This document shows, piece after piece, positions 16,927-26,859 of a stretch of DNA of 64,000 nucleotides. Numbering within the stretch: position 1 is the first letter of the stretch; every line of letters begins with the position of its first letter. Source of the DNA: Variovorax paradoxus (GTDB taxonomy: Bacteria; Pseudomonadota; Gammaproteobacteria; Burkholderiales; Burkholderiaceae_C); assembly GCF_029919115.1 (NCBI RefSeq), contig NZ_CP123990.1:4552501-4616500 (forward strand), given 5' to 3'. Under the pieces are notes generated by a model that was given only the letters and a program-made list of their open reading frames with translations, made no database searches and was not told the origin of the DNA. The position numbers and the translations under genes were made by a program.

Positions 16927-18063
16927 ATGAAGAAACTGAAAGTCATGTCCGTGGTCGGAACCCGACCCGAAATCATTCGCCTGTCGCGGGTGTTTGCTGC
17001 GCTCGACGCGCATTGCGAGCACGTGCTGGTGCACACGGGGCAAAACTACGATTACGAGCTGAACCAAGTCTTCTTCGACGACCTGAAGATCCGCAAGCCC
17101 GACTACTTCTTGAACAGCGCGGCCAACAGCACTGGAGCGGCCCATACCATCGGCAACCTCATCATCGAAGTCGATAGGGTGCTCGCCGAGGTCCAGCCTG
17201 AAGCAATGCTCGTGCTGGGGGACACCAACAGTTGCTTGTCCGTAATCCCTGCGAAGCGGCGCAAGATTCCCATCTTTCACATGGAAGCCGGCAACCGCTG
17301 CTTCGACCTGCGGGTGCCCGAAGAGATCAACCGCCGGATCGTCGACCACACCTCGGACATCAACCTCACGTACAGCACGATCGCGCGCGACTATCTGCTG
17401 CGAGAGGGCCTGCCGCCGGACCAAGTCATCAAGACCGGCAGTCCCATGTACGAGGTGCTACACCACTACCTGCCGCAGATCGACGCCTCCGACGTGCTCC
17501 AGCGCCTGTCGTTGACGGCAGATTCGTACTTCGTGGTCAGCGCGCATCGCGAGGAGAACATCGAATCCGATCGTTCCTTCGGCAAGCTGGTTGCCACTCT
17601 CAACGCGGTGGCCGAAGACCATGGCTTGCCGGTCATCGTCTCTACCCATCCGCGTACGCAGAAGCGCGTGGATGCGCAGTCAGTCGCCTTCCACTCCCAG
17701 GTGCGGCTGCTCAAGCCGTTGGGCTTCCATGACTACGTGAAGCTGCAGAAGTCGGCGCGCGCAGTGCTTTCGGACAGCGGCACCATCAACGAGGAATCGT
17801 CGATCCTCAACTTCCCCGCACTCAATCTGCGTGAGGCGCATGAGCGCCCCGAGGGGATGGAAGAGGCGGCCGTGATGATGGTTGGGCTGGAGCCTGAGCG
17901 CGTGCGCCAGGGCTTGGAGATCCTTGCATCGCAGTCACGCGGCGACAAGCGCAGCCTGCGCTTGGTGGCTGACTACAGCATGCCGAACGTGTCGGACAAG
18001 GTCCTGCGGATCATCCACAGCTATGTCGACTACGTGAATCGCGTGGTCTGGAAGAAGTACTGA
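16927..18063 (+). CDS. wbjD: UDP-N-acetyl-L-talosamine/GlcNAc-type 2-epimerase (WbjD/FnlC/CapG)
   Basis: 378 residues from the ATG at 16927; a GTG at 16918 overlapping the wbjC stop is an alternative. The start [20 protein letters not shown] agrees with WbjD relatives. WecB-type 2-epimerase features are [65 protein letters not shown] and [19 protein letters not shown]. It catalyses the final C2 inversion to UDP-L-FucNAc. The three enzymes together make this sugar's presence in the polymer a strong prediction. Confidence 0.94.
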   Translation: MKKLKVMSVVGTRPEIIRLSRVFAALDAHCEHVLVHTGQNYDYELNQVFFDDLKIRKPDYFLNSAANSTGAAHTIGNLIIEVDRVLAEVQPEAMLVLGDTNSCLSVIPAKRRKIPIFHMEAGNRCFDLRVPEEINRRIVDHTSDINLTYSTIARDYLLREGLPPDQVIKTGSPMYEVLHHYLPQIDASDVLQRLSLTADSYFVVSAHREENIESDRSFGKLVATLNAVAEDHGLPVIVSTHPRTQKRVDAQSVAFHSQVRLLKPLGFHDYVKLQKSARAVLSDSGTINEESSILNFPALNLREAHERPEGMEEAAVMMVGLEPERVRQGLEILASQSRGDKRSLRLVADYSMPNVSDKVLRIIHSYVDYVNRVVWKKY

Positions 18064-18234
18064 GAAGAAGAGACCGCGTTCCTATGTCGCTTCGCCGATT
18101 TCAGGAACAAGAACGGTCCCATGCATCACCTGGTGAGGCCGGCCGGGTGCGTCCACCGGTGTTCCAGCGTGAGCCGTGACTCGCGGCACTGTAATGCCAA
18201 TGTCCCCCATCCAGCCTCTCCGAGGGTGCGTTCC

Positions 18235-21200
18235 ATGAAGTTCAAGTCGTCGATCGATTCCCTCAAGCCCTGGCTCTACCGCCAAATCGAAGACCTGGAT
18301 CTTCGCGGGGAGAGGGGCTTCCTTTATACCGCGCACGCATCGTCCAGACTCGGCAATCTGGATCGTGCCATCGATCGTCTGGAACAAGGCTTGCTCGCGC
18401 ATCCCGCGTCAGCAGCGCTGCTGGATGCCTATATTCGCAAGTGCTTGGCGCGACAGAGTCTCGCGCGGGCGATTCGCTTCCTGTCCTCTGTCTACGGCAC
18501 GTCGGACAAAGCCGGGGAGTTGCTCATGGGCGCCTGCTCGACGCCCGAGGCGCAGATCGAACTGATCCGCAGCTTTCTGAGGAGCGGGGTCGACGTCTCG
18601 CAACATGGGCTGTCGACGCTGATGGGCAGGGTGAAAAACCTGGAAGTGCTGTGGGCGCTTGGAGATGAACTTCTGCAGGCCAGGCAGCGGGAGGCCGCAA
18701 ACGAAATTTATCGACATCTGGCAAAGCGGCCCGCCGAGACGGCAACGGAGTTCATGTTTGTGGCGCTCTCCGAATATCGCCTTCAGAATGTCGAATCTGC
18801 ACTGGCGTTGTTCGAAGCTGGCCTTCGACAGCATCCCGACGCCCAAGCCTTGCGATTGAACTTCGCGCGAGTCAGCTTGGAAGCTGGTCGCGTCGATCGA
18901 TTGGTGGCAAGTGTGTCGCCCGAGGCGGCGAGTGAGAAGCACGCTCACGAAGCGCTGTTCCAGAAGTTCCCGGATTCTTTCATCCAGGTGAGTCTGATCG
19001 CCTACCTCTTGACAGGGGAGGGCCGCTCGTTCGCCATCGACCACCTTGAGACCGCGCGAAAGGAACTCGGACCTTCGCAAGCGCTTTGGCAGTTGGGGGA
19101 TGTGCTGCTGCAGAACCAACTGCCCCAAGAGGCTCGCTCAATCTATCGCGAGTTGTCGAGCCGGCCGACATTGACACCCGAAGATTACTTTTATTCAGCA
19201 CTCGCCCTTGACCGGCTGGGGGACCAGCAGGCGGCGATCGAACGGTTGGAAGCGGGACTTGAGCGTTTTCCGCAGTCCGATCGCTTGCTTGAACAACTTA
19301 CCCGGATCAGCGCTGACACTGGACAGATGGAAAGAATGATTCGATTCATCGGTGCCGACGGAAAGGATCAGGAGCAAGTCTGCAGGCTGCTTTTCGAACG
19401 CTTCCAGGATACGCCCATCGAGGTGCCGCTGATCGACTACTGTCTCAGGCATGAATTGCTGGGACTTGCAGACCGCAGGCTGGAGTTCATCAAGACCCAT
19501 TCGACCGATCCGATAACGCTCTGGGGCGTGGCCGAACTGTATTCGCGCCTGGCGCGCCGCAACGATGCGGCGGAAATCTATCAGCAGCTCTCGGAGCGAG
19601 AGCCGAACACCCCCGAAGACTGCTATTACGCCGCGTTAGGCCTGTTGAGGCTCGAGAAACTGGCGCAGTGTCTGGATCTGCTCGAGGCCGGGCAGACGAA
19701 ATACGGCTGTCTGAATGAGCTTCTGACCCTGTACCTTCAGCTTTGCTCGCGAGTTCTGGACTACCCGCGATACACCCGATTTCTGCAGGAGCCGAAGAAC
19801 GGGATAGGTGCGCAGCCATTGCCCCTCCTGGACTTCTACAAGGCTGCGAGCCGCATGGCGCCGGTCGACTTCATGCTCAACCTCAAGAGCCTGGAAGTCG
19901 AACTCGACCCTCAGATATTCACCCTACTGCGGCAGGATATGCTCGCGTATCTGCGCGATCAGCCGCTACCCATCGAAGTGGCGCGGGTGGTGGCCTTCTT
20001 CTGCAGATATCTCGATACCGATCCCGAGATTGATGCCGAGATCTTCGCGGCATTGCTCGATAACCCGGCAGCCGACTACGACGAAGCCGAGAGGCATTCG
20101 CTGAAGATTCTCCATGACCTCACTTTGCCCATGATTCCGCACTATGCGGCCGATCCGGAGCAGGTCATACGCGCATTCATCAGTGCTGCCCGGGAGTTGT
20201 CGGCGAAACCCAGGGCCTTAATGACCGACCCGATCTCGGACGTCACGGCCAACTGGACGCCTTGGCAGCTGATCTTCTGCCATGCTGCTCCCAGGCTCTA
20301 TGCCGAGGCAATGTCGGCCTTCGAATCGGTGGCCTTTTCAACCTGGCCTCGGCTCGACCATGTCGCGCCGCATGTGCAGGCGGCAACCAAGCCGGTCGAG
20401 GGCATGAAGCGCAAGCTCAGGATCGGCTTCAACGTGCATGACTCCATGCCGATGATGTCCGGGCTGTTGCCTCGTTTGGACCACTCCCTCTTCGAAACTG
20501 TGTACCTGCGCCCGGGAAAGCCAGGCCAATCGACAGCCTCGAAGGGCTGGTGCGAGCGTGCGGGCGCCGTCGTCGAGTATTCGGACATCGACGTCTATAG
20601 CGCGATCGAAACGATCTCCAATGAGCGTCTCGACATCATCATTTCCGGACCTGCGATGGCGGCCACTTTCTATCCGATGATGGCTCGATTGGCGCCGCTG
20701 CAGATGATCCTGCTGGAGCCCAACTGGACCGATGGGCTCAAGAATTCGGACTACTACATTTCATGGGGACTCGCTGAGCCGAAGAAGCCCGCCGAGTTCT
20801 ATGCCTCCTCCGTCGCCTACTTTCAACATCCACCCTACTGGATCGAGAAGCCGGCGCCGCAGCAGTTGCAGCCAATCTCCGAGGATGAAAAAACCGAGGT
20901 TCGGCGCAGGCTGTTGAAATGCGGCTCCGACGTCCGGGTGTATCTCTGCGCCAATACGCCGCCCAAGGTCCATCCCGAAATGGATCACATCTTTCTCGAT
21001 CTGCTCGAGCGCGACAAGGAAGGGGTCCTCGTCTTCCTTCGCGCCGAGTACAAGAACCTGAAGCTTCGGTTGCAGCGCAAGCTGGGGGCTCATTCCGAGC
21101 GGGTTGTGTTCCTTCCTGGTTTGCCGAAGGACGATGCACACCGGCTGCTTCGCGCCGTGGACTGTTGCCTGGACTCTTTCCCGCTCTGCGGCATGTCTTC

Positions 21201-21528
21201 CAGCTTCGATGGAGCCATGCTGGGCGTGCCAATCGTGACGCTGCCTTCCGGCATTCCGTTCGGGGAATGGACGTCGGCCATCTATCAGTACATAGGCGTG
21301 CAGGGATTGACGGCGAGCAGTCGTGAAGAGTACGTGAGCATCGCGGTGGCGCTCGCCAATGATCCGGCGTGGCGACAGCGGCTGAGCGCCGAGCTCCGCG
21401 AGAAGTCTTCGCGCTTCGTTGAAAGCACCGACAGCAGCGCGGAGTTTCAGGAGTTCCTGCTCCGCGCCTGGGAGCGAAAGGTCGCCGGCGAGCCTGCGGC
21501 GAACTGGATAGACGGTCGCTGGCAATAA
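18235..21528 (+). CDS. TPR protein with GT41 (SPINDLY/OGT-like) glycosyltransferase domain
   Basis: 1097 residues from the ATG at 18235, which has GAGGG about 9 bases upstream. Residues 1-700 are helical repeats of TPR/Sel1 type; examples are NLDRAIDRLEQGLLAHP, NVESALALFEAGLRQHP and DQQAAIERLEAGLERFP. From about residue 724 (KRKLRIGFNVHD) the protein becomes a GT-B domain. It resembles OGT/SPINDLY: VYLCANTPPKVHPEMDHIFL, VVFLPGLPKDDAHRLL, CLDSFPLCGMSSSFDGAMLG near residue 980, then GVPIVTLPSG. Bacterial GT41 enzymes glycosylate proteins (adhesins, flagellin) or take part in polysaccharide synthesis. There is no signal peptide. Donor and acceptor are unknown. Confidence 0.82.
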   Translation: MKFKSSIDSLKPWLYRQIEDLDLRGERGFLYTAHASSRLGNLDRAIDRLEQGLLAHPASAALLDAYIRKCLARQSLARAIRFLSSVYGTSDKAGELLMGACSTPEAQIELIRSFLRSGVDVSQHGLSTLMGRVKNLEVLWALGDELLQARQREAANEIYRHLAKRPAETATEFMFVALSEYRLQNVESALALFEAGLRQHPDAQALRLNFARVSLEAGRVDRLVASVSPEAASEKHAHEALFQKFPDSFIQVSLIAYLLTGEGRSFAIDHLETARKELGPSQALWQLGDVLLQNQLPQEARSIYRELSSRPTLTPEDYFYSALALDRLGDQQAAIERLEAGLERFPQSDRLLEQLTRISADTGQMERMIRFIGADGKDQEQVCRLLFERFQDTPIEVPLIDYCLRHELLGLADRRLEFIKTHSTDPITLWGVAELYSRLARRNDAAEIYQQLSEREPNTPEDCYYAALGLLRLEKLAQCLDLLEAGQTKYGCLNELLTLYLQLCSRVLDYPRYTRFLQEPKNGIGAQPLPLLDFYKAASRMAPVDFMLNLKSLEVELDPQIFTLLRQDMLAYLRDQPLPIEVARVVAFFCRYLDTDPEIDAEIFAALLDNPAADYDEAERHSLKILHDLTLPMIPHYAADPEQVIRAFISAARELSAKPRALMTDPISDVTANWTPWQLIFCHAAPRLYAEAMSAFESVAFSTWPRLDHVAPHVQAATKPVEGMKRKLRIGFNVHDSMPMMSGLLPRLDHSLFETVYLRPGKPGQSTASKGWCERAGAVVEYSDIDVYSAIETISNERLDIIISGPAMAATFYPMMARLAPLQMILLEPNWTDGLKNSDYYISWGLAEPKKPAEFYASSVAYFQHPPYWIEKPAPQQLQPISEDEKTEVRRRLLKCGSDVRVYLCANTPPKVHPEMDHIFLDLLERDKEGVLVFLRAEYKNLKLRLQRKLGAHSERVVFLPGLPKDDAHRLLRAVDCCLDSFPLCGMSSSFDGAMLGVPIVTLPSGIPFGEWTSAIYQYIGVQGLTASSREEYVSIAVALANDPAWRQRLSAELREKSSRFVESTDSSAEFQEFLLRAWERKVAGEPAANWIDGRWQ

Positions 21529-21597
21529 TGCGGCCAGCTTGTATCTCCGGACTCGACGCCAGGCCTGCTTTCTGACCTTGCCTCCCGTTTGCCATTA

Positions 21598-23253
21598 ATG
21601 AAAGCCCTGCAAAAACCAGTCGCCACAGTCATGTGGGCGTCGGTGCTTTTGGTGGCGTCGATGGCATTGCTGGTGCCGCTGTATTCGGACGAGATCGCCA
21701 TGCAGATGGCGCGATCGCGCTTCTTCGTCGAAGGCGGCCACCTTCTCAATCTGCTACCGCAGTGCCGGGATCTTTCACTGTCGGTTCCGCTCTCGTGGTA
21801 CCCCGGCGCCGCCGTGAATGCGGTGCTGTACGCTGGTGCTGGCGAACTCGGCCTTCGGTTTCGAGGTATCGCGCTGTACCTGGTGTGGCTGTCGATCCTC
21901 TGGACATGGGCAGGGCGTCATCCGCAGACCTTGTTGCCGCGACTCAGCTTTCAAACGTTCGTGCTATCGCTGAACCTGCTGGGCGTGGTGCCACTCGTCC
22001 TGATTCTCGCGCGTTCCGAGCAGTTGATGGTTATCGCACTGGCCGCCTATTGCCTGATGCCGCTGCATGGGGCCGTCACTCGTCATGACCATTTGGCCAT
22101 GCGGTGGTTCAAGGCCGTGATGTTCCTGATTCTCAGCTCTGTATTTCTGCTGGCCCATCCGAAAGCCTTGTTCTTCGCGCCGGTCATTCTGGTGTCCTGC
22201 GCGCTGGTTTTTCGAAAAGGTGGTTGGCCGTGGATGGCTATGTTGCCGATCGTCGGTTTCATGATCCTTCAGACCTTCCAGCATGCGCAGACCATTGGTC
22301 AATGCGCGAATGCGCCAGTGGTCTCGCAAATGCTTGCGCAGCAGACGCTGGATTTCAGGCTGCTTTTTTCCCAGCCGATGAACTTCGTCGAGTCGGCTTT
22401 GCGCAATTTGGTCTTAGCGCCCGGTGCCGTGCTGGATCGTGTGCCTGTCACGACCAGTTTTCAGTCGAATTGGCTACCATCGATCGATGCGCCGGAATTC
22501 GCTCCTGTGCTTCTGGGCTTCGGCAAGATCCTGAAAGCCAGTCTCGCGGCCGGAGGTGTGTTCCTGGTCGCCTTCGTGCTGGTTCGCGCAGCCTCCGACC
22601 TTAAGCGGCGGGAGTTAAGCGCGGAAAGCCTCCTGGGCCTGGCCTTGCTGATGTCGTTGCTCGTGCATGCAAGCATCTACAGCGTTTCCATCTGGCACTT
22701 CTACACGCCGGGACTGATCGTTCCCGCACTGATCCTGCTGTTGATGCTGGCGGTTCGAGGCAGCGTTGTCACTGCGCCATGGATGAGGGCCGGCGCGACA
22801 GCTGTGGCCTGCTACGGATGGGGTTTGGCGCTCGTCAGCACGGCAGCGCTGGCAGGTCTGATCGCACCGGAGCTGGTTCGCCTCGCAAAAGCCGACGGCT
22901 ACGTTATCTCGGGCCAACCGCTCTCCACCCCGGTCTTTCTCAGCGCAGACCGCCGCTCAGATTTGCGGGCCCTGGCCGCGCAGTGCGGCATTCACGACGG
23001 CGATCCGCGGCTGGTGGTCGATGGCTCCGGCTACTTCGCGTTCCCGCGCGGCCGGCAGCCCATCAACGTGCTCTATGTGTCGAGCTATGCCTTCGGCGCC
23101 GACATCGGCAGACAGCTTCCAGCCTTCCTGAAGAAGATCGACAGCAGTGGTGTCATAGCGCGTTGCGAGTACCTGCCGGCTGATCTGATCGGGAAGGCGG
23201 CGGCGGCCGGCTCGATGTGTTGTCTGTCCAAGGCGCAGTTGCTGCAGGAATAA
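21598..23253 (+). CDS. Multi-spanning membrane protein, possible GT-C glycosyltransferase or GtrC-like
   Basis: 551 residues from the ATG at 21598; a TTG three codons earlier is possible. I do not recognise a named family. About ten to twelve hydrophobic segments are visible, beginning ATVMWASVLLVASMALLVPL. The first periplasmic loop starts with YSDEIAMQMARSRFF, an acidic position after helix 1 as in many GT-C enzymes. A soluble C-terminal part of about 120 residues follows the last helix. It is the last gene of the plus block. It could be the integral-membrane transferase that uses lipid-linked sugar, or a polymerase; the first fits the loop better. Confidence 0.65.
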   Translation: MKALQKPVATVMWASVLLVASMALLVPLYSDEIAMQMARSRFFVEGGHLLNLLPQCRDLSLSVPLSWYPGAAVNAVLYAGAGELGLRFRGIALYLVWLSILWTWAGRHPQTLLPRLSFQTFVLSLNLLGVVPLVLILARSEQLMVIALAAYCLMPLHGAVTRHDHLAMRWFKAVMFLILSSVFLLAHPKALFFAPVILVSCALVFRKGGWPWMAMLPIVGFMILQTFQHAQTIGQCANAPVVSQMLAQQTLDFRLLFSQPMNFVESALRNLVLAPGAVLDRVPVTTSFQSNWLPSIDAPEFAPVLLGFGKILKASLAAGGVFLVAFVLVRAASDLKRRELSAESLLGLALLMSLLVHASIYSVSIWHFYTPGLIVPALILLLMLAVRGSVVTAPWMRAGATAVACYGWGLALVSTAALAGLIAPELVRLAKADGYVISGQPLSTPVFLSADRRSDLRALAAQCGIHDGDPRLVVDGSGYFAFPRGRQPINVLYVSSYAFGADIGRQLPAFLKKIDSSGVIARCEYLPADLIGKAAAAGSMCCLSKAQLLQE

Positions 23254-23323
23254 GGAGCCCAGTTATTGGTGCCCGCTGATGAAGTTCTTTTGGATGTGGC
23301 TCTAGCTCGAATTTCAAGTGGCA

Positions 23324-25498
23324 TCAATGCTGTGCCGGACTCACACGGACCTCGATACTGGTCAGACGCGCGGAGAGCCCGTAGTAATCTTTGTCGACGG
23401 CGGAATTCAACTCAAGAACGTTCGTGCCATGGCGCAGCAAACCCTTTGGAATGGAAGCCGAGAAATTGCTGGCGGTGGCCCAGCGAATTGGCAGCTCATC
23501 TCCGTTGACGAGCACTCGCATGCTTTCTCGGATAGAGGCGTTCCGAACGAGGTCGAATGTTCCCGCCACCTCGTAGAGCTGATCGCTTGGGTTGATGTTG
23601 AAGATCAGGCTGGATTTTTCCTGTGATTTCCACGCAGCGGCATCATGGTGCAGATAACCTTGGCTCCATTCGGCCTCGCGCCAGCCACTGCCCTGGGTCG
23701 GTTGCTCCAGACTCCACCACTTGCCAAAATCCCATCGATAGGTCGATTCGCCCTCAGCCGACCTAAACAGGTTCAATGCCGCTAAAGGTCGATCTGGCTT
23801 CAGAATGTTGCGATACCTCCTTGCAGAGGGTGTGTCGGCTGTCTCCAGCAGCCTTCGATAGGGGGCGAGCCCACTGTCGGGAGCGACGTTGCCATTCAGG
23901 TCAATCGAAATTTGTAGTAATTGCGATTTAGGTTTTACGATGTCCGAGGCGGCGGGGGCCGGCATCTTTGCAATCATCTCTGCGGGCCTGAAGGTCCAGG
24001 CCTGGGAATCTTCGATGCAACGGCCCGTGCGGGCAATCGAATCGAGCTTTTGCCAATCTCCGGTAGGCATCAGGCAAATATAGGGTGATTCAACTGACTT
24101 GCCATAGAGGTAGGTCAAGGCAAAGTCGAGGTTGTCGCGCAGCATCCAGCTGTGCGATAGCCGGCCCGAATGATCGAGGATTAAAAGCGTCTTGCCGGTT
24201 TGAGTGCTCGGATCAAAATTCTCAACGATTGCGCGCAAAATCTTGCGCTGATCTTCTGATAGGGCCACGTAGTGGTGGAACTGATAGAGCTGAGAAGCGG
24301 CTCCGGTGGTCAGAAGAAGCGCGACAGACGCACACGCCAACATTTTTGAGAATTTGGCAAGCGACATCACGAGGGCTGTCACTATCAGTGCAGCACCTAA
24401 CGTCGAGAAGAGAAACGTTCTTTGAGAAATGAGGACGTGGGAAGCAGAGAATAGATACGGCACATAGCCCAACACCAGCAGCAGCGCGCCCACAACGGCC
24501 ATGCGCATCTGCGAGAACACCGCGCGGAACTTACTTGCGAAGACGACGCTGTGCCCTGATCTCTCTTGTTCCGAAGCTGGAAAGAACAGGATGCATCCTG
24601 AAGAGATTAAGCCGAAAGCGAACAAATAGAGGTAGCTTCGGAATTCGCGTGCAGCCATGCCCCAAGCATCAAACCATCCACCGACCAAAGCGCGAGCGAT
24701 GCCGACGTCGAAGAGCTTCGGCAGCGCCTGGTACAGCACCGTAAAGGGCGAGTTGCGGTTCGTGATGGTTTGCTGGTAGGAGTCTCCACCGGATGCCGAC
24801 GCTACGACGACGTAGAGCACGTACAGAACCGCAGAGGCGATCCAGCCCAATGCCGGCCACAGATTGCGCCGCAGCTCGCGCAGCGTTGCGGCAGTCCCTT
24901 CTCGGCACCAGAGCACGAAAAGCGGTAGCCCGATGATCATCAGCGCCACCTCGTACATCATTTGTGCCGCGAGCATGCTTGCACAGCCCAGTGCAATAAG
25001 GACTCTGCGAGCCCATCCGGCTTCTTGGTACTGGGTGCGAACGAGCACGGCGGCGCCGAGAAGCAGCAGCGACAGCGACAGATTAATGTGCTGGCTGCGA
25101 AACGACAACTGCATTGTGTCGGCCGGGTACAGCAAGACCAGCACCCCGAAGAACACGCCCCAACGCGGTGAGCGCGTTGCAATAGCTGCGAGGTATGAAG
25201 CCGCGCCCCCTTTCAAGACCAGCGTGGCCATCAATATCCAGTTCCAAGAGTCGAACGAGTCGCGATCCAGCAGATAGGCAACCGCGTGCGGGAACACCGT
25301 GAGGGGCCGGAGTCTGTGCGCTTCCAGCATCGTTTGGGACTTCACGAACAGCACCGGTCCTGTGTTCGTGAAAAGCCCCAGCACTCCCCATTCCTCGAGC
25401 AGGCCGTGCAGGCTGAAGCCGAATGGCAGCCAAAGCATCAGTACAACGACAACCGATGGCAATGCGAAAGCGGGCCAGGTTCTTCTCACGTATTTCAT
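23324..25498 (-). CDS. Large multi-spanning membrane protein, possible GT-C / GtrC-like transferase
   Basis: 724 residues from the ATG at 25496-25498; a TTG one codon earlier is alternative. Around eleven hydrophobic helices fill residues 10-410, for example ALPSVVVVLMLWLPFGFSL, WGVFFGVLVLLYPADTMQL and VVGALLLVLGYVPYLFSASHV. The last roughly 300 residues are soluble, probably periplasmic, and finish in a beta-rich part containing YRWDFGKWWSLEQPTQGSGW and VNGDELPIRWATASNF that looks like a carbohydrate-binding jelly roll. No named family is recognised. It is the last gene of the minus operon, just behind gtrA, which suits a periplasmic glycosyltransferase. Base composition seems lower in GC than in the flanks. 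Confidence 0.68.
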   Translation of the reverse strand: MKYVRRTWPAFALPSVVVVLMLWLPFGFSLHGLLEEWGVLGLFTNTGPVLFVKSQTMLEAHRLRPLTVFPHAVAYLLDRDSFDSWNWILMATLVLKGGAASYLAAIATRSPRWGVFFGVLVLLYPADTMQLSFRSQHINLSLSLLLLGAAVLVRTQYQEAGWARRVLIALGCASMLAAQMMYEVALMIIGLPLFVLWCREGTAATLRELRRNLWPALGWIASAVLYVLYVVVASASGGDSYQQTITNRNSPFTVLYQALPKLFDVGIARALVGGWFDAWGMAAREFRSYLYLFAFGLISSGCILFFPASEQERSGHSVVFASKFRAVFSQMRMAVVGALLLVLGYVPYLFSASHVLISQRTFLFSTLGAALIVTALVMSLAKFSKMLACASVALLLTTGAASQLYQFHHYVALSEDQRKILRAIVENFDPSTQTGKTLLILDHSGRLSHSWMLRDNLDFALTYLYGKSVESPYICLMPTGDWQKLDSIARTGRCIEDSQAWTFRPAEMIAKMPAPAASDIVKPKSQLLQISIDLNGNVAPDSGLAPYRRLLETADTPSARRYRNILKPDRPLAALNLFRSAEGESTYRWDFGKWWSLEQPTQGSGWREAEWSQGYLHHDAAAWKSQEKSSLIFNINPSDQLYEVAGTFDLVRNASIRESMRVLVNGDELPIRWATASNFSASIPKGLLRHGTNVLELNSAVDKDYYGLSARLTSIEVRVSPAQH

Positions 25499-25526
25499 CA
25501 AGAGCGAAAATTGGGTCGGGCCGGCT

Positions 25527-25898
25527 TTAACGAAACAGCCACCGACTCGCGGCGAACGTCAGCGGAATGGTGATGGCGATGCTTGCGATCGGCGCGAAGG
25601 TCGGATGCAGATTTAGCGCGTTGACCCACACATAAATGATCAGGGCACCCACCAGGTACTGCACCAGATAGACAAGCGGCAACATTGCGGCTTTCTTCTC
25701 GCTGCGTGGCGCGCCGAAGACAAAGATTCTGTTCAGCACATAAGCAAGTGCGATCCCGGCCACGAATGCGAATGCATAGCTAAGCCAGTATGGCAATACC
25801 TGCAGCAGAGCCAGGTACAGCAGGTAGGTGCCGAGCGTGTTCAAACCGCCTGAAACCAGGAATCGGACGAATGGCGATCCGATTTGCCGCGCGGGCAT
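25527..25898 (-). CDS. GtrA family membrane protein
   Basis: 123 residues, four helices: FLVSGGLNTLGTYLLYLALL, YAFAFVAGIALAYVLNRIFVF, LVYLVQYLVGALIIYVWV and IASIAITIPLTFAASRWLF. GGxNTxxxYxLY and LNRxFVF are hallmarks of GtrA, a putative flippase for undecaprenyl-phosphate-linked sugar. It starts 11 bases after the fused acetyltransferase/isomerase gene and stands before the large membrane protein. The GtrB-like enzyme is two genes upstream. Confidence 0.88.
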   Translation of the reverse strand: MPARQIGSPFVRFLVSGGLNTLGTYLLYLALLQVLPYWLSYAFAFVAGIALAYVLNRIFVFGAPRSEKKAAMLPLVYLVQYLVGALIIYVWVNALNLHPTFAPIASIAITIPLTFAASRWLFR

Positions 25899-25909
25899 TG
25901 GCGACGGCG

Positions 25910-26857
25910 TCAGGATTGGCCGGCTCCGCCGACCTTCAGGCGCAAAAATTCACCATGATCGCGAATGTAGTCGGCGTTGTCGTAGTAGTCGGACGCGAAC
26001 ACCAGCAGCACCGCATCCGCTGAATAGCGGTACTGGATACCCCAAGTCATGGGTGGTAGGTAGACACCAATTGACGGTGAGTCAAGCTTGAATTCCTCTC
26101 GCCGCTTGCCGTCGTCGGCGACGACGCTGACCTTGCCTTTTACGGCGATCAGAAACTGATGGCAGGTGCGGTGCGCATGCTCGCCTCGCGTTTCCGCCGT
26201 CGGTACGTCGTAGACGAGGAAATAGCGAAGCGGCTTGAAGGGAATATCACGCTCGAATTCGCCCACCGACAAGCTGCCGCGCATGTCTGGCACTGCGCGC
26301 AATGTGTGTAGTGTCACGCCTTCGATCGATGTGGTGCTGGTACCTACCGATTTCGAATTGCCATGCTCGGCGGGCGAGTGCGTATTCGCGTGCGCGTCGA
26401 CGTATCCGGTAATGCGCGCTGGGTTGCCGACCACGATGGCATTGGGTGGCACAGACCGCGTAACGACCGAGCCTGCACCGATCATTGCGTTGCGGCCTAC
26501 GGTAATGCCGGGCAGTATCGTGGCGTTGGCGCCGATCGACGCACCGGCCTGAATGAGCGTTTTGCCGAAGGCCTCGGGATACTGACGACTGCGGGGAAAC
26601 AAGTCATTCGTGAAGGTCGCATTCGGGCCGATGAATACATCGTCCTCGATGACTACGCCGTCCCACAACTGCACACCACATTTGACCGTAACGCGGTCTC
26701 CAACGACTACGTCGTTCTCGACAAAAACGTTGTCGCAAATATTGCAATCGCTTCCGATTCGCGCATTCGGCAGCACGTGCGCAAATGCCCACACTCGGGT
26801 GCCGCTACCGATTTGGGTGCTCTCGCAGAGAGCGTTCGGATGTGCAAAGTAGTCCAT
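25910..26857 (-). CDS. fdtD: Bifunctional sugar N-acetyltransferase / dTDP-4-keto-6-deoxyglucose 3,4-ketoisomerase (FdtD-like)
   Basis: 315 residues in two domains. Residues 1-155 form a left-handed beta-helix acetyltransferase with hexapeptide repeats ([41 protein letters not shown]) and the [11 protein letters not shown] end. Residues 178-315 are a cupin of the WxcM/FdtA type with [18 protein letters not shown], where His227 and His229 correspond to the catalytic histidines. This same domain order is known in the bifunctional FdtD of Shewanella denitrificans. The pair catalyses steps three and five of dTDP-Fuc3NAc synthesis, while FdtB two genes upstream supplies step four. Qui3NAc (retaining isomerase) is the alternative product. 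Confidence 0.9.
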   Translation of the reverse strand: MDYFAHPNALCESTQIGSGTRVWAFAHVLPNARIGSDCNICDNVFVENDVVVGDRVTVKCGVQLWDGVVIEDDVFIGPNATFTNDLFPRSRQYPEAFGKTLIQAGASIGANATILPGITVGRNAMIGAGSVVTRSVPPNAIVVGNPARITGYVDAHANTHSPAEHGNSKSVGTSTTSIEGVTLHTLRAVPDMRGSLSVGEFERDIPFKPLRYFLVYDVPTAETRGEHAHRTCHQFLIAVKGKVSVVADDGKRREEFKLDSPSIGVYLPPMTWGIQYRYSADAVLLVFASDYYDNADYIRDHGEFLRLKVGGAGQS

Positions 26858-26859
26858 GG

